From Kuschelorhynchus macadamiae (taxonomy: Eukaryota; Arthropoda; Insecta; Coleoptera; Curculionidae): DNA of 64,000 nt. The notes under the pieces were generated by a model. It did no database searches and had not been told where the DNA came from. It worked only from the letters and a program-made list of their open reading frames with translations. This document shows positions 1 to 10,760 of this stretch, piece by piece. The stretch's first letter is position 1. Every line of letters begins with the position of its first letter. Where the stretch lies: NCBI GenBank assembly GCA_030620095.1, contig JAUTXW010000598.1:1-64000 (forward strand), in the 5' to 3' direction. The position numbers and the translations under genes are program-made.

Positions 1-273
1 AAACATAAGCTGCTAATCTTTCAACCGTGATTTTAACTTATTTAACTTTTCGTTTCTGAATATGCCTGTATACTTGTCAAACATAGTTTTATGAATATCA
101 TAGTGACGTTTTATATTATATAATTTTGGGACACCCACTGTACTATTACAAATCAAACAAATAATTTTTACTTTCACTTTACAGCAAAATAACTCTAACT
201 CCCACTTTTCTTGAAAGATACGATGCTCATCTACAAGTTTCCTCTTACTTCCACTTGGTTTTGAAAGAGACAT
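1..273 (-). pseudogene. hAT transposase N-terminus (GTF2IRD2/ZBED-like), partial
   Basis: The frame opens with MSLSKPSGSKRKLVDEH at 273 and carries a BED-like zinc finger (CLIC...H-x4-H, residues 39-62), the DNA-binding part of this transposase type. It closes early at a TAG near position 13, where the sister copy at 49.9 kb has a glutamine codon. The rest lies outside the window. The sister copy has the opposite defect: it reads through here but has a stop at the tryptophan codon that is intact in this copy (202-204). So each copy is independently dead. Confidence 0.75.
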
Positions 274-701
274 GTTAAAAACTGTATCCGAAATAAATTA
301 TAATAAGTACTGTAAGTGTTTTAACGGAACTCAACTCGAAACTCTATCGTAACTGACTAAACACTGAACGACTGAACTCAATCGAACACGGATTGTGATT
401 TCTCGAGTTCTTTCCAGAATGTTCAGATAGCGTCATCTGTGTTTTTGCGCGATAGAATTTTATGGAACAAGCCAGATAACGTTTGGTTTTAGGTTTTAGG
501 TTGAGTATGCGTAGTTCATCCTCCTAAACATAGATGGCACTATGTACAATTGTACATTTTATTAAACCAATCGTTGTTGCAGCGGCGCGCGCTTTCAAAA
601 ACGGTTTTTAACTTGTTCGCGGGCCGCATTATCTGGCTGTTTTGAAAACTGATTTTGGGCCGCAGAAAAATGCTCACTGGGCCGCATGTTTGTCATGGCT
701 G
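1..701 (-). mobile_element. hAT element, 5'-gene end (copy 1, runs off window)
   Basis: This is the right-hand end of a hAT transposon whose fuller copy lies at 48144-51319. The two share the transposase N-terminus, the upstream region and the terminal part. The end GTTTGTCATGGCTG (688-701) is the inverse of CAGCCATGTCAAAC at 48144 in the other copy. The flank GTCTATAG resembles the TCTA-type 8-bp targets of some hAT families, but the other end is outside the window. Three GGGCCGCA motifs lie just inside the terminus. The site 465-473 (GAACAAGCC) is the empty counterpart of a MULE-like insertion in copy 2. Confidence 0.75.
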
Positions 702-1940
702 GTCTATAGCAATGGTGCACAGTGCTTCCAAACGCAGTTCTAGTGGAACAATTATTTTTAAGATATATGTTGCGAAAACAATTATAATAATAATAATATA
801 AGCTATAAAACATCAAGTTTCTTTAATTCCTACAAGTCGTCCTACCTAGTATACAAATGCCAAGACTTATGATATGGTCTATGATATTTCTGCAATGCAG
901 CTTAGAAAACATAACATTTTTGAAAATTCTTACGTCATCACGAACGAGTGATTAATTGTCATCAGTAGCTGAGAGGAAATGACAAAATTAATTAAATTTT
1001 CCTTAGTTGCTATTGCTTATTATTTTCCTGATTATCGATTATCTAAAATACGAGCAAACAATTAATTATTTTAATTAAAAATGACAATATAACATTATAC
1101 ATATTACTTATAAGTCTTAGCCGTTTGTGGCAATCTCACCACATTACTAATTCTAGGTTATATAGGACGCACGAAAGATAAGAAAAGTTTATATATGGGA
1201 CCACAGATGTTCGAGATACAAACACCGATATTTCTTCGAAATTTCAACACCCTGTATTTCGGTAACTTTGAAGAGTTTTTGTTCACGATTAGGAAGATTT
1301 TATTTGCTCACCATTTTGAATACAACAATTTTACCAGTCCATCCATTTTATTACACTTATTTTTCGCACAAAAGTTGAAATCAATCTAATAAGTAGTTTT
1401 TTTCATGCTGATGTTTTTTGAATATTTTATTAAGCCACCATTTTGTTTCGCCATCTTGGATTCATATCCATTTCTATTACAGAATTTAAGGTGATTTCTA
1501 TGTAATACTGATTTTTGTGCAAAATTTCAGCTAAATTGGGTAAGTGATTTTTTTTTACATTTCACTGGGTCGCCGTTTTTTCGGCCATATTGGGTTTTCA
1601 CTTAAATGTAACCATTTCGTCCCCTTATGACCTTTAATTTTGAATTGAAATGAACCGAATGAATTGAAAAAACAAGTTTTTTGGTATCTAAAACGTGCAT
1701 ATCTGTAAAAACCTGGGAGGGTAATTTTTTTCACGATTACAATACTTTCCTTTCATAAGGGAATTAAAAATACAATTGATAATTTTAGAATTTATATAAT
1801 TTAATAGAGAAGCATGTTAGTTACATTTTTTTATTATAAAAGTGTTTTCTCACTTTAAGTTTTCATAAAAAGAATAAAAAGTAACAATAATTTTTCATCT
1901 AATGTAGAAACAACCAGTTCATACGATTTAATTTAAATAA
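702..1940. other. AT-rich non-coding stretch
   Basis: No credible gene is seen. There is a short TAA tract near 780-797. A unit of the GCCATTTTGTT repeat family lies at about 1430-1740, ending with a TTTTTTTCACGATTACAATA motif that recurs near 14835. The open frame at 1195-1389 has no recognisable content. Confidence 0.5.
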
Positions 1941-1943
1941 AAT

Positions 1944-2658
1944 TGGGGTCAGTGGTTGGACCACTTTTCTTTGATATGTTCATTAATGACATTGTTTTTG
2001 GATTGGAGGTCGAATGTTTGCTGTATGCGGACGACCTTAAAAGATTCGTTCTCCTGACGATGCTTACAAAATACAAAACTGTTTAAGACTTGGTTGGAAG
2101 GTGGTGTACTGAAAACAAACTTCCGTTAAATCCTTTAAAGTGTAACGTCATGCCTTTTTCGAGAAAACCACAACCAATTGAGCATAATTATGCCATAGAT
2201 AATGTTGTGCTAGCAAGATCTACTGTAATTAAGGACTTTGAAGTAATTTTCGATCCAAAACTTACATTTATTAACCATATTGAAGACACAGTGATAAATG
2301 CATGGGCTTTATTTTGCGTAATTCGAGGGAGTTTCAACAGCTCGCTACACTGCTTTCTCTTTACTCGACCTTTGTAAGATCTCGTTTTGACTACGCCTCT
2401 ATCGTATGGTGTCCAATATACCAGACTCGTTTTTCTAGCCTTGAAAGGATTAAGCGTAAATTCCTTAAAACTGCAAGCTTTATATTGGACGGTGTGTGGC
2501 CGGCTGTTGGATGTCCTCATGAAGATTTGCTTGTTAGGTTCGGCCTTACTGAGTTAACGGCTAGACCATCATGCAACTCATTTATATTTTTGTATAAATT
2601 ATTAAACAATAAGATTAATTGTATCCGTCTGCTCATTATTCAAACCCCAGCAACATGA
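1944..2658 (+). pseudogene. Jockey-type LINE reverse transcriptase fragment
   Basis: The translation begins in the reverse-transcriptase palm (GSVVGPLFFDMFINDIVFG, then LLYADDLK with the catalytic YADD at about 2022-2033). It continues through a frameshift into the LPLNPLKCNVM region, and after a second frameshift near 2300 into the thumb (RSRFDYASIVWCP). This order is typical of Jockey/I-group non-LTR retrotransposons. The 5' part and the endonuclease are missing. It is a decayed 5'-truncated copy; the exact clade is uncertain. Confidence 0.75.
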
Positions 2659-2659
2659 G

Positions 2660-3590
2660 CAAACATCTTTAGATTTTCTCCAGTATTCCAGATTTCAAAA
2701 AACTACAGTACAATTGAAAATAGTATTGACATATTACACTGCAGCATTCAACAGATTAGAATAATTTTAACCGTTACTTTTTCTTGCCCAAAAAGTGTAA
2801 ATTTTGTCATTATGGGTTGTACTGTTATTGTTGTTATATATTTTATATTGTATGTTATATTTAGTACGTATATCTTTTTCCTTATACTGTAACTATCTTA
2901 TTCTAGGTTTTTAAAATTGAAATATAAACTGCAAGAAATTTAAATAAAATTTGAAAAAATCCCTATTTTCTCAAAATGCGAGAAAAGTCCCTAGAACTAG
3001 AGAAAATTCCTTCATCTGGTATCACTGTTTCGAGCTCGCTCATGTCCTGCCCGCTGTTGATAAATTTATTACGTAAGCGTCTATTTATACGAGTTATATA
3101 ATAATAATAATTGTTGTCAATACCAACTACCGTAGATATTCGCGGAGAGAGTAAACATTGTACCGACACAGAACGGTATTTGTAAAAAGTGATACTCGTA
3201 CTTTTGCACTTGACTGCAGAAATGAGCAGTTATATGTAAATATTTCACATAAAAAAGTTATATATTACTGTGATTATTAATATAAGAAATCGCCTGTCGT
3301 AGGACTGGACCCAGCGCATAATAGGAAGGGGTGCACTGAAAGATAAAAATTCCTTATAGGTTGTTTTATTAGGGACCTCCAAAATTGTAACCTAAGTGTA
3401 GGCTTTGTATAAATAGAACTAAAAGGGATGTAATAATTTTTTTTTATAAAAAATAAAACCATCCTAAAAAAAAGCAATAAAAAGATAAAAATAATATTTT
3501 ATTCCACATTGAAAATTTGATTTATAAAGTCCGTGTCAAAGTAATAAAGACCGTGACTTTTTAATGTGATATATGATAATAATAATAATA
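2660..3590. other. AT-rich non-coding stretch with TAA tracts
   Basis: No gene is seen. Short TAA/TTA microsatellites occur near 3100 and 3573-3600; the second abuts the first Dong-type LINE. Open frames here are short and low in complexity. Confidence 0.5.
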
Positions 3591-3600
3591 ATAATAATAC
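3573..3600. repeat. (TAA)n tract at LINE 5' boundary
   Basis: About nine ATA/TAA triplets lie directly before the first bases assignable to the Dong/R4-like LINE. Dong-type LINEs of insects are known to insert in TAA repeats, so this is probably the target tract. Confidence 0.7.
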
Positions 3601-6600
3601 TAACTGAAACTGAACTAAACATTTATCAACCAAACATTGAGGACAGTGGGGCAGATGCCGAACCGATTCCACATACAAACCAGCCCAACTTTGTGCAAGA
3701 GAATCTGCAACCTCACTCAACGTTCAATAGGGGCGAAGCACCCAGCAACAACCTACGACAAATGACAAGCACCAACAGCGCACAGAACAAGTGAATCATT
3801 CGCCCAAAGGACCATACACAGCTACACCTCGGACCGTCTCTCACACAAGCAATCAAAGTAGAAATGAAGTCACATCTAAACAAATGGTCAGGCTCCGACC
3901 CTACAACAAGAGATCCTATTCCTCGTGTAATCTTCAAACAAGACACACATAAAATCCTAGAGACCATCAACGAACACATAATTCCCTAGTACATAATGAA
4001 TGCGAGCACAATTGAGGACATTCATACAGTGATCTACTCAGCCGCTATAACCACGATAACACAGAACGATCAGAAACTCCCTCCACGACACAGAAATACC
4101 AACAACATAAAACCAAAATTCAAATGGCAGATAAGGATCGAAAACAAAATTAGAAAGAAGACATTTTACCCAATCCATAAACGGCAACAAGTCAAAACGT
4201 ATCACACGAAGTGTAGAGAAAATCAAATCTGCATCTCCTGATCACACGCTTACAGAAATCCTTGACACTCTGAAGCAAAAATTATCCGTGGATGCCGCAA
4301 GACTCCGAAGAGACAAAGAATCAAATGAAAGAAAGGACGCTAACAACCTGTTTCGAAGAAGCGAAAAACAGTTCTACCAAAAAATCATGAGCAATGAGGA
4401 GGCACGAGTAATAGAACCATCGACCAAACAAAAGATCACAGAATACTGGAAAAGTATTTGGTCAGAACCGAAACTACACAATAATAACGCTTCATGGATT
4501 AAAGCGGAAGAAGACAGACACAAGTGCTTGGAGGAACAAGAGGACTTTGCAATGACAACACAAGAAGTTGCAGAAACAATCAAATACACGCATAACTGGA
4601 GATGTCCTGGAATAGATAACATTCATAACTTCTGGTACAAACAGTTTACCTCCACACATGAAGCTCTCACTCGCCAAATTAATGAAATTATTTTAAAACC
4701 TAGCACACTCCCCAGTTTTCTCACCCAAGGAATAACATACCTTAAACCCAAAAATTCAGACAATAAGGACCCGTCAAATTACCGACCTATACGTGCCTTC
4801 CAACCCTATATAAGATCATCACAGCCATAATTACCACGAGAATAGAACAACATCTAGCACACAAAAACATTCTAACGGAAGAGCAAAAAGGTTGCAGGAA
4901 AAATAGCCGAGGATGCAAGGAGCAGCTAATTATAGACAACAACAACAACAAACCAGGAAAAATTATAGAAACCTTTATACTGGTTACATAGATTATAAAA
5001 AAGCCTTTGATTCGATACCCCACAGTTGGGTAACCAGAGTGCTAGAATTATACAAAGTCAATAAAAACATCAGGCAATTTCTTACGCAAATCATGAGTAC
5101 CTGGAAAACTAAGATCCACCTGGGAACACAAAAAGAACACATCGAAACAGAAGAGATCTACATCAAACGAGGTATATTCCAGGGAGATTCACTCAGCGCT
5201 TTGTGGTTCTGCCTATGTCTCAATCCACTCTCAAACACACTGAATAACACAAACTCCGGATTCCAAATTAAACACCAAAAAAATAACCTACACAAAATAA
5301 ACCATCTCTTGTACATGGATGACATAAAATTATATGCAAGCACAAAGGCACAGCTAAAAGAACTCCTTAAACTCACAGAAACGTTTACCCTAGACATCAA
5401 CATGGAATTTGGTATAAGTAAATGCAAGCTACTTCATATCAACAAGGGACAGTGGAAAGACCCCCCTACGAGGGAAACAATCAAAAATGAAACTATAGAT
5501 AACATAGGCTGCCATCAAAGCATCAAAATTAAACACATTCATATCAAACAGAGCTCAAGACGGAATTTAAAACCAAACTCACAAAGCTACTAAAAACAAA
5601 CTGAATTCCAGAAATTTAACGAAAGCTATTAACACCTTCGAAATACCTATTCTTACGTATTCGTTTGGTATTATTAAATGGTCACACACAGACATAGAAA
5701 ACATTCACATTCTCATACTCTCTGAATTCACTAAACACAGGAAGTTACATCCCAACGCATGCAAGGAAAGGCTCACCATCGAGAGAAAAGAAGGAGGGAG
5801 GAAAATTATAGAATTATGTATACATCGCTAAATAAAAAACAAATTTACGAACTCTTCCACAACAAACAAACTAAACTACACAAGGCAATAGTGAAGGCAG
5901 ACAAGAATTATACACCGCTCGACCTGTCTCAAACGAGCCACGCAGCAGACGCACACAGTCACATCCAATCATGACTAGAAAAGATGAACGCCTGGTCTGA
6001 AACTTCACGGAAGACACAGATACCACATAAAGCAATACTACATACATAAAAAGCTTTCATATACGTGGTTACAAGAAGGGCAGCTGTTCTCCGAAACAGA
6101 AGGCTTCCTGCTTGCCATCCAGGATAAAGCAACCAGAAACTAACGAAAGCACATCATCAAGGACACAACCATTGAAGACGGGAGATGTAGGAGATGTCAC
6201 CAGCAGAGAGAAACGATCGATCACATAACAAGTGGATGTAGAATATTGGCCGGAGCTGAATACACCGCGAGACACAACTCAGCAGCGAAAGTCGTTCATC
6301 AAGCATTAGCCACAACATACAAACTACCGGAGAACACAGACCCTTACTACCATTATACACCAACATCCATACTCGAAAACGAAGACTACAAGCTCTACTG
6401 GGTCATTAACATCCACACAGATAAAACAATCCACGCAAACAGACCCGATATCACCTTTCAATCCAAAAAAGAGAAAATCACTTATTTATTTGACATGACT
6501 GTCCCCAACGACGAGAACGTCCAAGTGAAATACAGTGAGAAGATCGCCAAATACAACTTGGCAATGGAAGTAAAAAGGTTGTGGAAACAGGAACGAGTCA

Positions 6601-6855
6601 TCATTGTTCCTCTCGTCATATCAGTAACAGGTCTCACCATAACAACGTTTACACCGCATTTGGCTCAATTAGGAGTTAATACAGACATTCACAGAAACAT
6701 CCAAAAATCGGTCATTTTGAAAACATGTAGCATCGTTAGATCATTTCTTAATACACAATAGTTGTTTTTTTTCCATTTTTTTTAATTTTTTGTACTGACT
6801 TGGTATAATCCCGTCAGTATAAAATACAACCACAGGAATACTGTGAGACAACAAG
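3594..6855 (+). mobile_element. Dong/R4-clade non-LTR retrotransposon, copy 1
   Basis: This is a near full-length LINE of about 3.2 kb with one long broken reading frame and a T-rich 3' region. It starts in a TAA tract and ends immediately before another (ATAATAATAATAA at about 6855-6868), where a second related LINE begins in the same orientation. The C-terminal restriction-like endonuclease and the TAA target both point to the R4/Dong group. Confidence 0.8.
3601..6761 (+). pseudogene. Dong/R4-type LINE polyprotein (RT + restriction-like endonuclease)
   Basis: The single ORF is broken by several stops and frameshifts (stops near 3792 and 3987; shifts near 4225, 4800 and 4965, and between 5590 and 6180). 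Segments in order are an N-terminal basic region; a linker with DTLKQKLSVDAARLRR; RT blocks with GCRKNSRGCKEQL, YIDYKKAFDSIPHSW, GIFQGDSLS and the catalytic YMDD (about 5313-5324); a thumb region; a CCHC finger (CRRCHQQRETIDHITSGC, 6188-6241); then a restriction-like endonuclease with HANRPDITF and a downstream D and KIAKYNLA. The RT copies RNA at the nicked target and the PD-type nuclease makes the nick. It ends at a TAG at 6759-6761. Inactive as it stands. Confidence 0.85.
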
Positions 6856-6868
6856 TTATAATAATAAT
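6852..6868. repeat. TAA tract joining two LINEs
   Basis: A short TAATAATAATAA run separates the 3' end of LINE copy 1 from the 5' end of LINE copy 2. It is the expected target of both. Confidence 0.7.
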
Positions 6869-9512
6869 AAAGACAAGCCACCCCCAACTGTGCAATCTTC
6901 CAACATCGAAGAAAACAAAAGCAAAGAAAGCTAGCCCGAAAAAGAATCCATCAAGAAAAAGAACAAACAGCTGAAGAAGCAGAAATATCACCTCACGACC
7001 TCAGGGAGCTAATATTATCCAACCTAAACAACAGCGGGACCATTGACAGAAATACATCAAGAACACCCCTAAAGAAAATAAAAAACAATGGTAAAGCACA
7101 GGCTCTCATTCGACTAGTAAATTCAGCTATAACAGACATAACAGCCGGAAATCCTGAACAGTACAGCGACCTCACAAGAATCAACAACCTAATATACGCT
7201 TCTGCAAAAGTCATCCAAAACATCCTATTTCATGAAAACAGTACCAGGAAATTTAAAAACAACGATGAAATTCCACCTTGGAGAAAACGAATCCAGATAA
7301 ACTCCACTCCACTAATCCAAACCTTAATGAAAAAATGACAAAAGAGAAAAGAGCTTAGTATCGGGAACATGGCATAAAACATCAAAAAGACCATGTAAGA
7401 GTAACTGAGCAGCTTACAGATTACAACGAAATCTTGGGCAAGAAATATGTAGTGAAAGCGACACGAACGAAGACGGAAATTGAAGGATTCTGGAAAGGCA
7501 TTTGGGACATCAAGCATGTACAAACATCAGCGAAGGCGAGCTTAAAACAGCAATTGATAGCACGTCAAGTTGGAAGGCTTCTTTTGGAAAAAGCTCGTTG
7601 CAATACCCAAAAATCTGACTAAGGCATTCAACAGCTTGATGGAAGAAGAAAAAATATTCCCAAGTGGTTAACAAAAGGAAAGACTTACCTCATACCAAAG
7701 AATCAAGAAACCCTAAAGGCTAAAAATTACCGCCCAATCACATGTCTGAACAATGTGTACAAGATCCTAACAAAACTAATATCTGAAAGAATATATGCTC
7801 ACCTGACCAACAGCCAACTATACCCAGGCGATCAACATGATTCAAAAGGAGTGTAAGAACAACCGAAAAAGTCTCTCCATAACTTGGATCGATTACAATA
7901 AAGCATTTGACAGCATATCTCATAGCTGGCTAATAGAAGTTATGAACATATACCGTACAGCTCCTCAAGTCTTGTCGTTCATAACCAAAACAATTGCTAC
8001 ATGGAAAACCGACTTACACTGTCAGCCGGAGCATCACCTGTAACAGTGAAAGACATCAACATCAAGAATGGTATATATCAAGGGGATTCCTTGTCGCCCC
8101 TCCTGTTCTGTATGGCCCTATTTCCACTGAGTTCCATCCTCAAAGCCACAGACACAGGTTACACAGGATACACTTGCAAAAACGAGCATCTGAAAGTCGA
8201 CCACTTATTGTACGTAGATGATTTAAAGTTAATGCAAAAAATGAAGAAGAACTTACCGAACAACTTAGAAGCGTCACAGAATTCAGCGACAACATTCACA
8301 TGCAGTTTGCACTTGACAAATGCGCCAAAGCCACGTTCATCAAAGGCAAACTACAAACTAAGCAAAACATCAAAGTAGGCGTAGCTACTGTCATCAAATC
8401 TTTGGACTATCATGATGTCTACAAGTACCTAATAGAAGAACACAAGCATAAAAAGATGAAAACCAAACTCCAAAAGGAGTATTGCAGAAGAACTAGAGGA
8501 GTCCTCAAAATTTAACTGAATGCCAAGAACAAAATTACTGCAATTACATGCCTAGCAGTACCTGTAATACAGCTTTGGCATACTAAATTGGACACTAGCA
8601 GAACTTAGAAAGATTGACCGGCAAACGAGGGAACTAATGAACATCTATAGCACACTCCACCCTAGAAGCGACGTGGACCGCCTTTATCTGCCAAGAAAAG
8701 AAGGAGGAAGAGGACTGCAAAGTTTAGAATCCAGTCACGCCATCGCCACCGCAGAACTCAGTATCTAACTCAGAGAAATGGAGAGGAACAAATCGGGCAG
8801 CAGTGATCGGGATCAACGACTCATCAACTCCACTGAACCTGAAATAAAAGCTATTAAACAACAATTAAAACAATCAAGGAAACAAGAACAAACTGTGAAA
8901 TGGAAAGAGAAGGCCTTGCATGGACAAATATATAACCAATACAACAAAAACATGGAAGTGCCTCAGAGGCTTTCATCACAGCGTGTCAGGAGCAAGCCAT
9001 AGCAACCAACTATATGAAGGCGAAGATTATGAAGATCGGCATCGACCCTAAATGCAGACTTTGTCAAATGCATCCTGAAACCATTCACCATATAGTATCT
9101 GGATGCCCCATACTGGCAAAGAAGGCTTACCTGGACCGCCATAACACAGTTGCTGCCCACCTGCACTAGAATATTTGTAAAGAGTATGGTATTCAAGTAC
9201 ATGAGAACTCAATACAAAGACAACCCAGATCCTGTAATTGACACCCGTGAGATCACCATCATATGGGACACTCAAATATATACTGACCGAGCCATCGCAT
9301 CGAACAAGCCAGATATCATAGTGAAAAACAAGAAATAGAAGACCTGTATAGTGATCGATGTAGCAATACCCTCCGACTACAGCATCATTCAAAAGGAGGC
9401 TGAAAAACAACTCAAATACAAGGACCTCCAATTGAAATCCAGCGACTGGGGGGAATGAAAACTGTCATCGTATCAGTAGTGATAGGAGCCACAGGACTCA
9501 TATCTCAGTAAG
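6866..9512 (+). pseudogene. Dong/R4-type LINE polyprotein, copy 2 (decayed)
   Basis: This is a second, diverged member of the family. Recognisable parts in order are an N-terminal region with SNLNNSGTIDRNTSRTPLKK; RT start (KTYLIPKNQE, NYRPITCLNNVYKILTK at about 7680-7780); a deletion that removes the GC-rich RT loop; WIDYNKAFDSISHSW (7885-7929); NGIYQGDSLSPLLF; catalytic YVDD (8212-8223); a CCHC finger (CRLCQMHPETIHHIVSGC, about 9054-9107); and the endonuclease segment NKPDIIVKNKK followed by an in-frame TAG (9336-9338) and VIDVAIPSDYS. It ends near VIGATGLIS (9512) with no TAA tract, so it is 3'-truncated. Many shifts and stops make it non-functional. Confidence 0.8.
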
Positions 9513-9529
9513 TTGACTTACATCCTGTC

Positions 9530-9800
9530 GTTAAGGGCAACCAGTACCTTGTTGAGTAACTTTCTCTTACGTCTGTCAAAGCAGTGTCAAAATAGGTTGC
9601 TTACGATACAGGGAGGGGGAAAAAGTAATTTCAGTGTTGAATAGGCTACCTTCAGCTTTTTACTTACATGCTGTTTAAAACGCAAGTTGCAGTCAAGCCC
9701 CAGACTTTTGAAGTGTCAACAAAGTGCATAAAAGCATTGTCCATTTGAATATCTAAGTTGTCTTTGGCGAAAGTTGCAAAATTAATCGAATATTAAAATA
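9530..9800 (-). pseudogene. Jockey-type LINE RT fragment (antisense)
   Basis: The reverse strand reads DNLDIQMDNAFMHF, then after a frameshift HFKSLGLDCNLRFKQHVSKK, KVAYSTLKLLF and RKRKLLNKVLVALND. This is the connection between RT domain and thumb in Jockey-like LINEs. It has one internal stop and no catalytic motif. It lies directly against the truncated 3' end of the Dong-type copy, in opposite orientation. Confidence 0.65.
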
Positions 9801-10758
9801 TCAAATTATTCGAATACGTTTCCGAACCCTACTTTTTAGTGCTTTATTTAACAATTTTTATTAGATATAAAGATGCTTAATATCTTGATATGAGTTAATT
9901 CTACAGACGCCTACCCAGCATTGTTTGAAAAAAAAAACAATGATGAGAAATATTTCATTATAAAATAAATGAACTCAATAAATAACAGTGCCGTCAACAA
10001 TGAAAAATATATTTCAATTTACCTGGCGTAGCTATATTTACGCTCTCGATGCTCCTTAATATCACAAATGAGCCATGAAAATGTCAGCGAAATGTTAAAA
10101 ACGTTATAAACCGTAGGTAATAGACTATAAATCAAAATTAACTGGTTCAAATAAATGGTGCACAACAACGGCCTTTTCCCCATTTCTCCACCTTTTAATT
10201 GTTTACACTTTTATTGATTTCCCGGACTGTAAAAACTAAACTTAGATTTACGATGCAATATCATGTTTATCCTATAAAGTTAAAATCAGTGATGGCGAAA
10301 ATTAATTCAGGCGTTCATTCTTAAATAAGAAAACGTTGTTTATGGTTTATAAAAAGTATTTGCAATTATGGAAAATAGTTATTTATGATTTAAGTACTAA
10401 AAGTAACTTTTGAATTTTGTGAGAAGGGAAGTTGGAAACATGAAGCCAAAGACTGAGTGTCCCATCCGGTCGAACAAAATAAAAGCACTTTTAGCACGTA
10501 TATCAACAAACATGTATATTTTCTACAAATACCACTAAAAGCCCAATGAACGCACTTTTTCCGTTAAGACATTGCTCAAATATCCTCAAGATTATCATTT
10601 TTAATTCTAATTTTGTCTAATTTATCCATGAAATACCTTGTTAAGTAAAAAAACCGGTAAATTTCTTTTACCCGAAATTTCCCTCTTTAAAAATCTGTCT
10701 TTTTATTAGGAATAGTAAGTACTGACCCAATTTAGTTCATTTAGTCACACCTATATAA
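9801..10758. other. AT-rich non-coding stretch
   Basis: I see no gene or recognisable repeat here, only AT-rich sequence with short homopolymers. Confidence 0.5.
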
Positions 10759-10760
10759 TA

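Noticed and set aside
1195..1389. 64-codon plus-strand ORF
   Set aside because: AT-rich, no similarity, no supporting signals.
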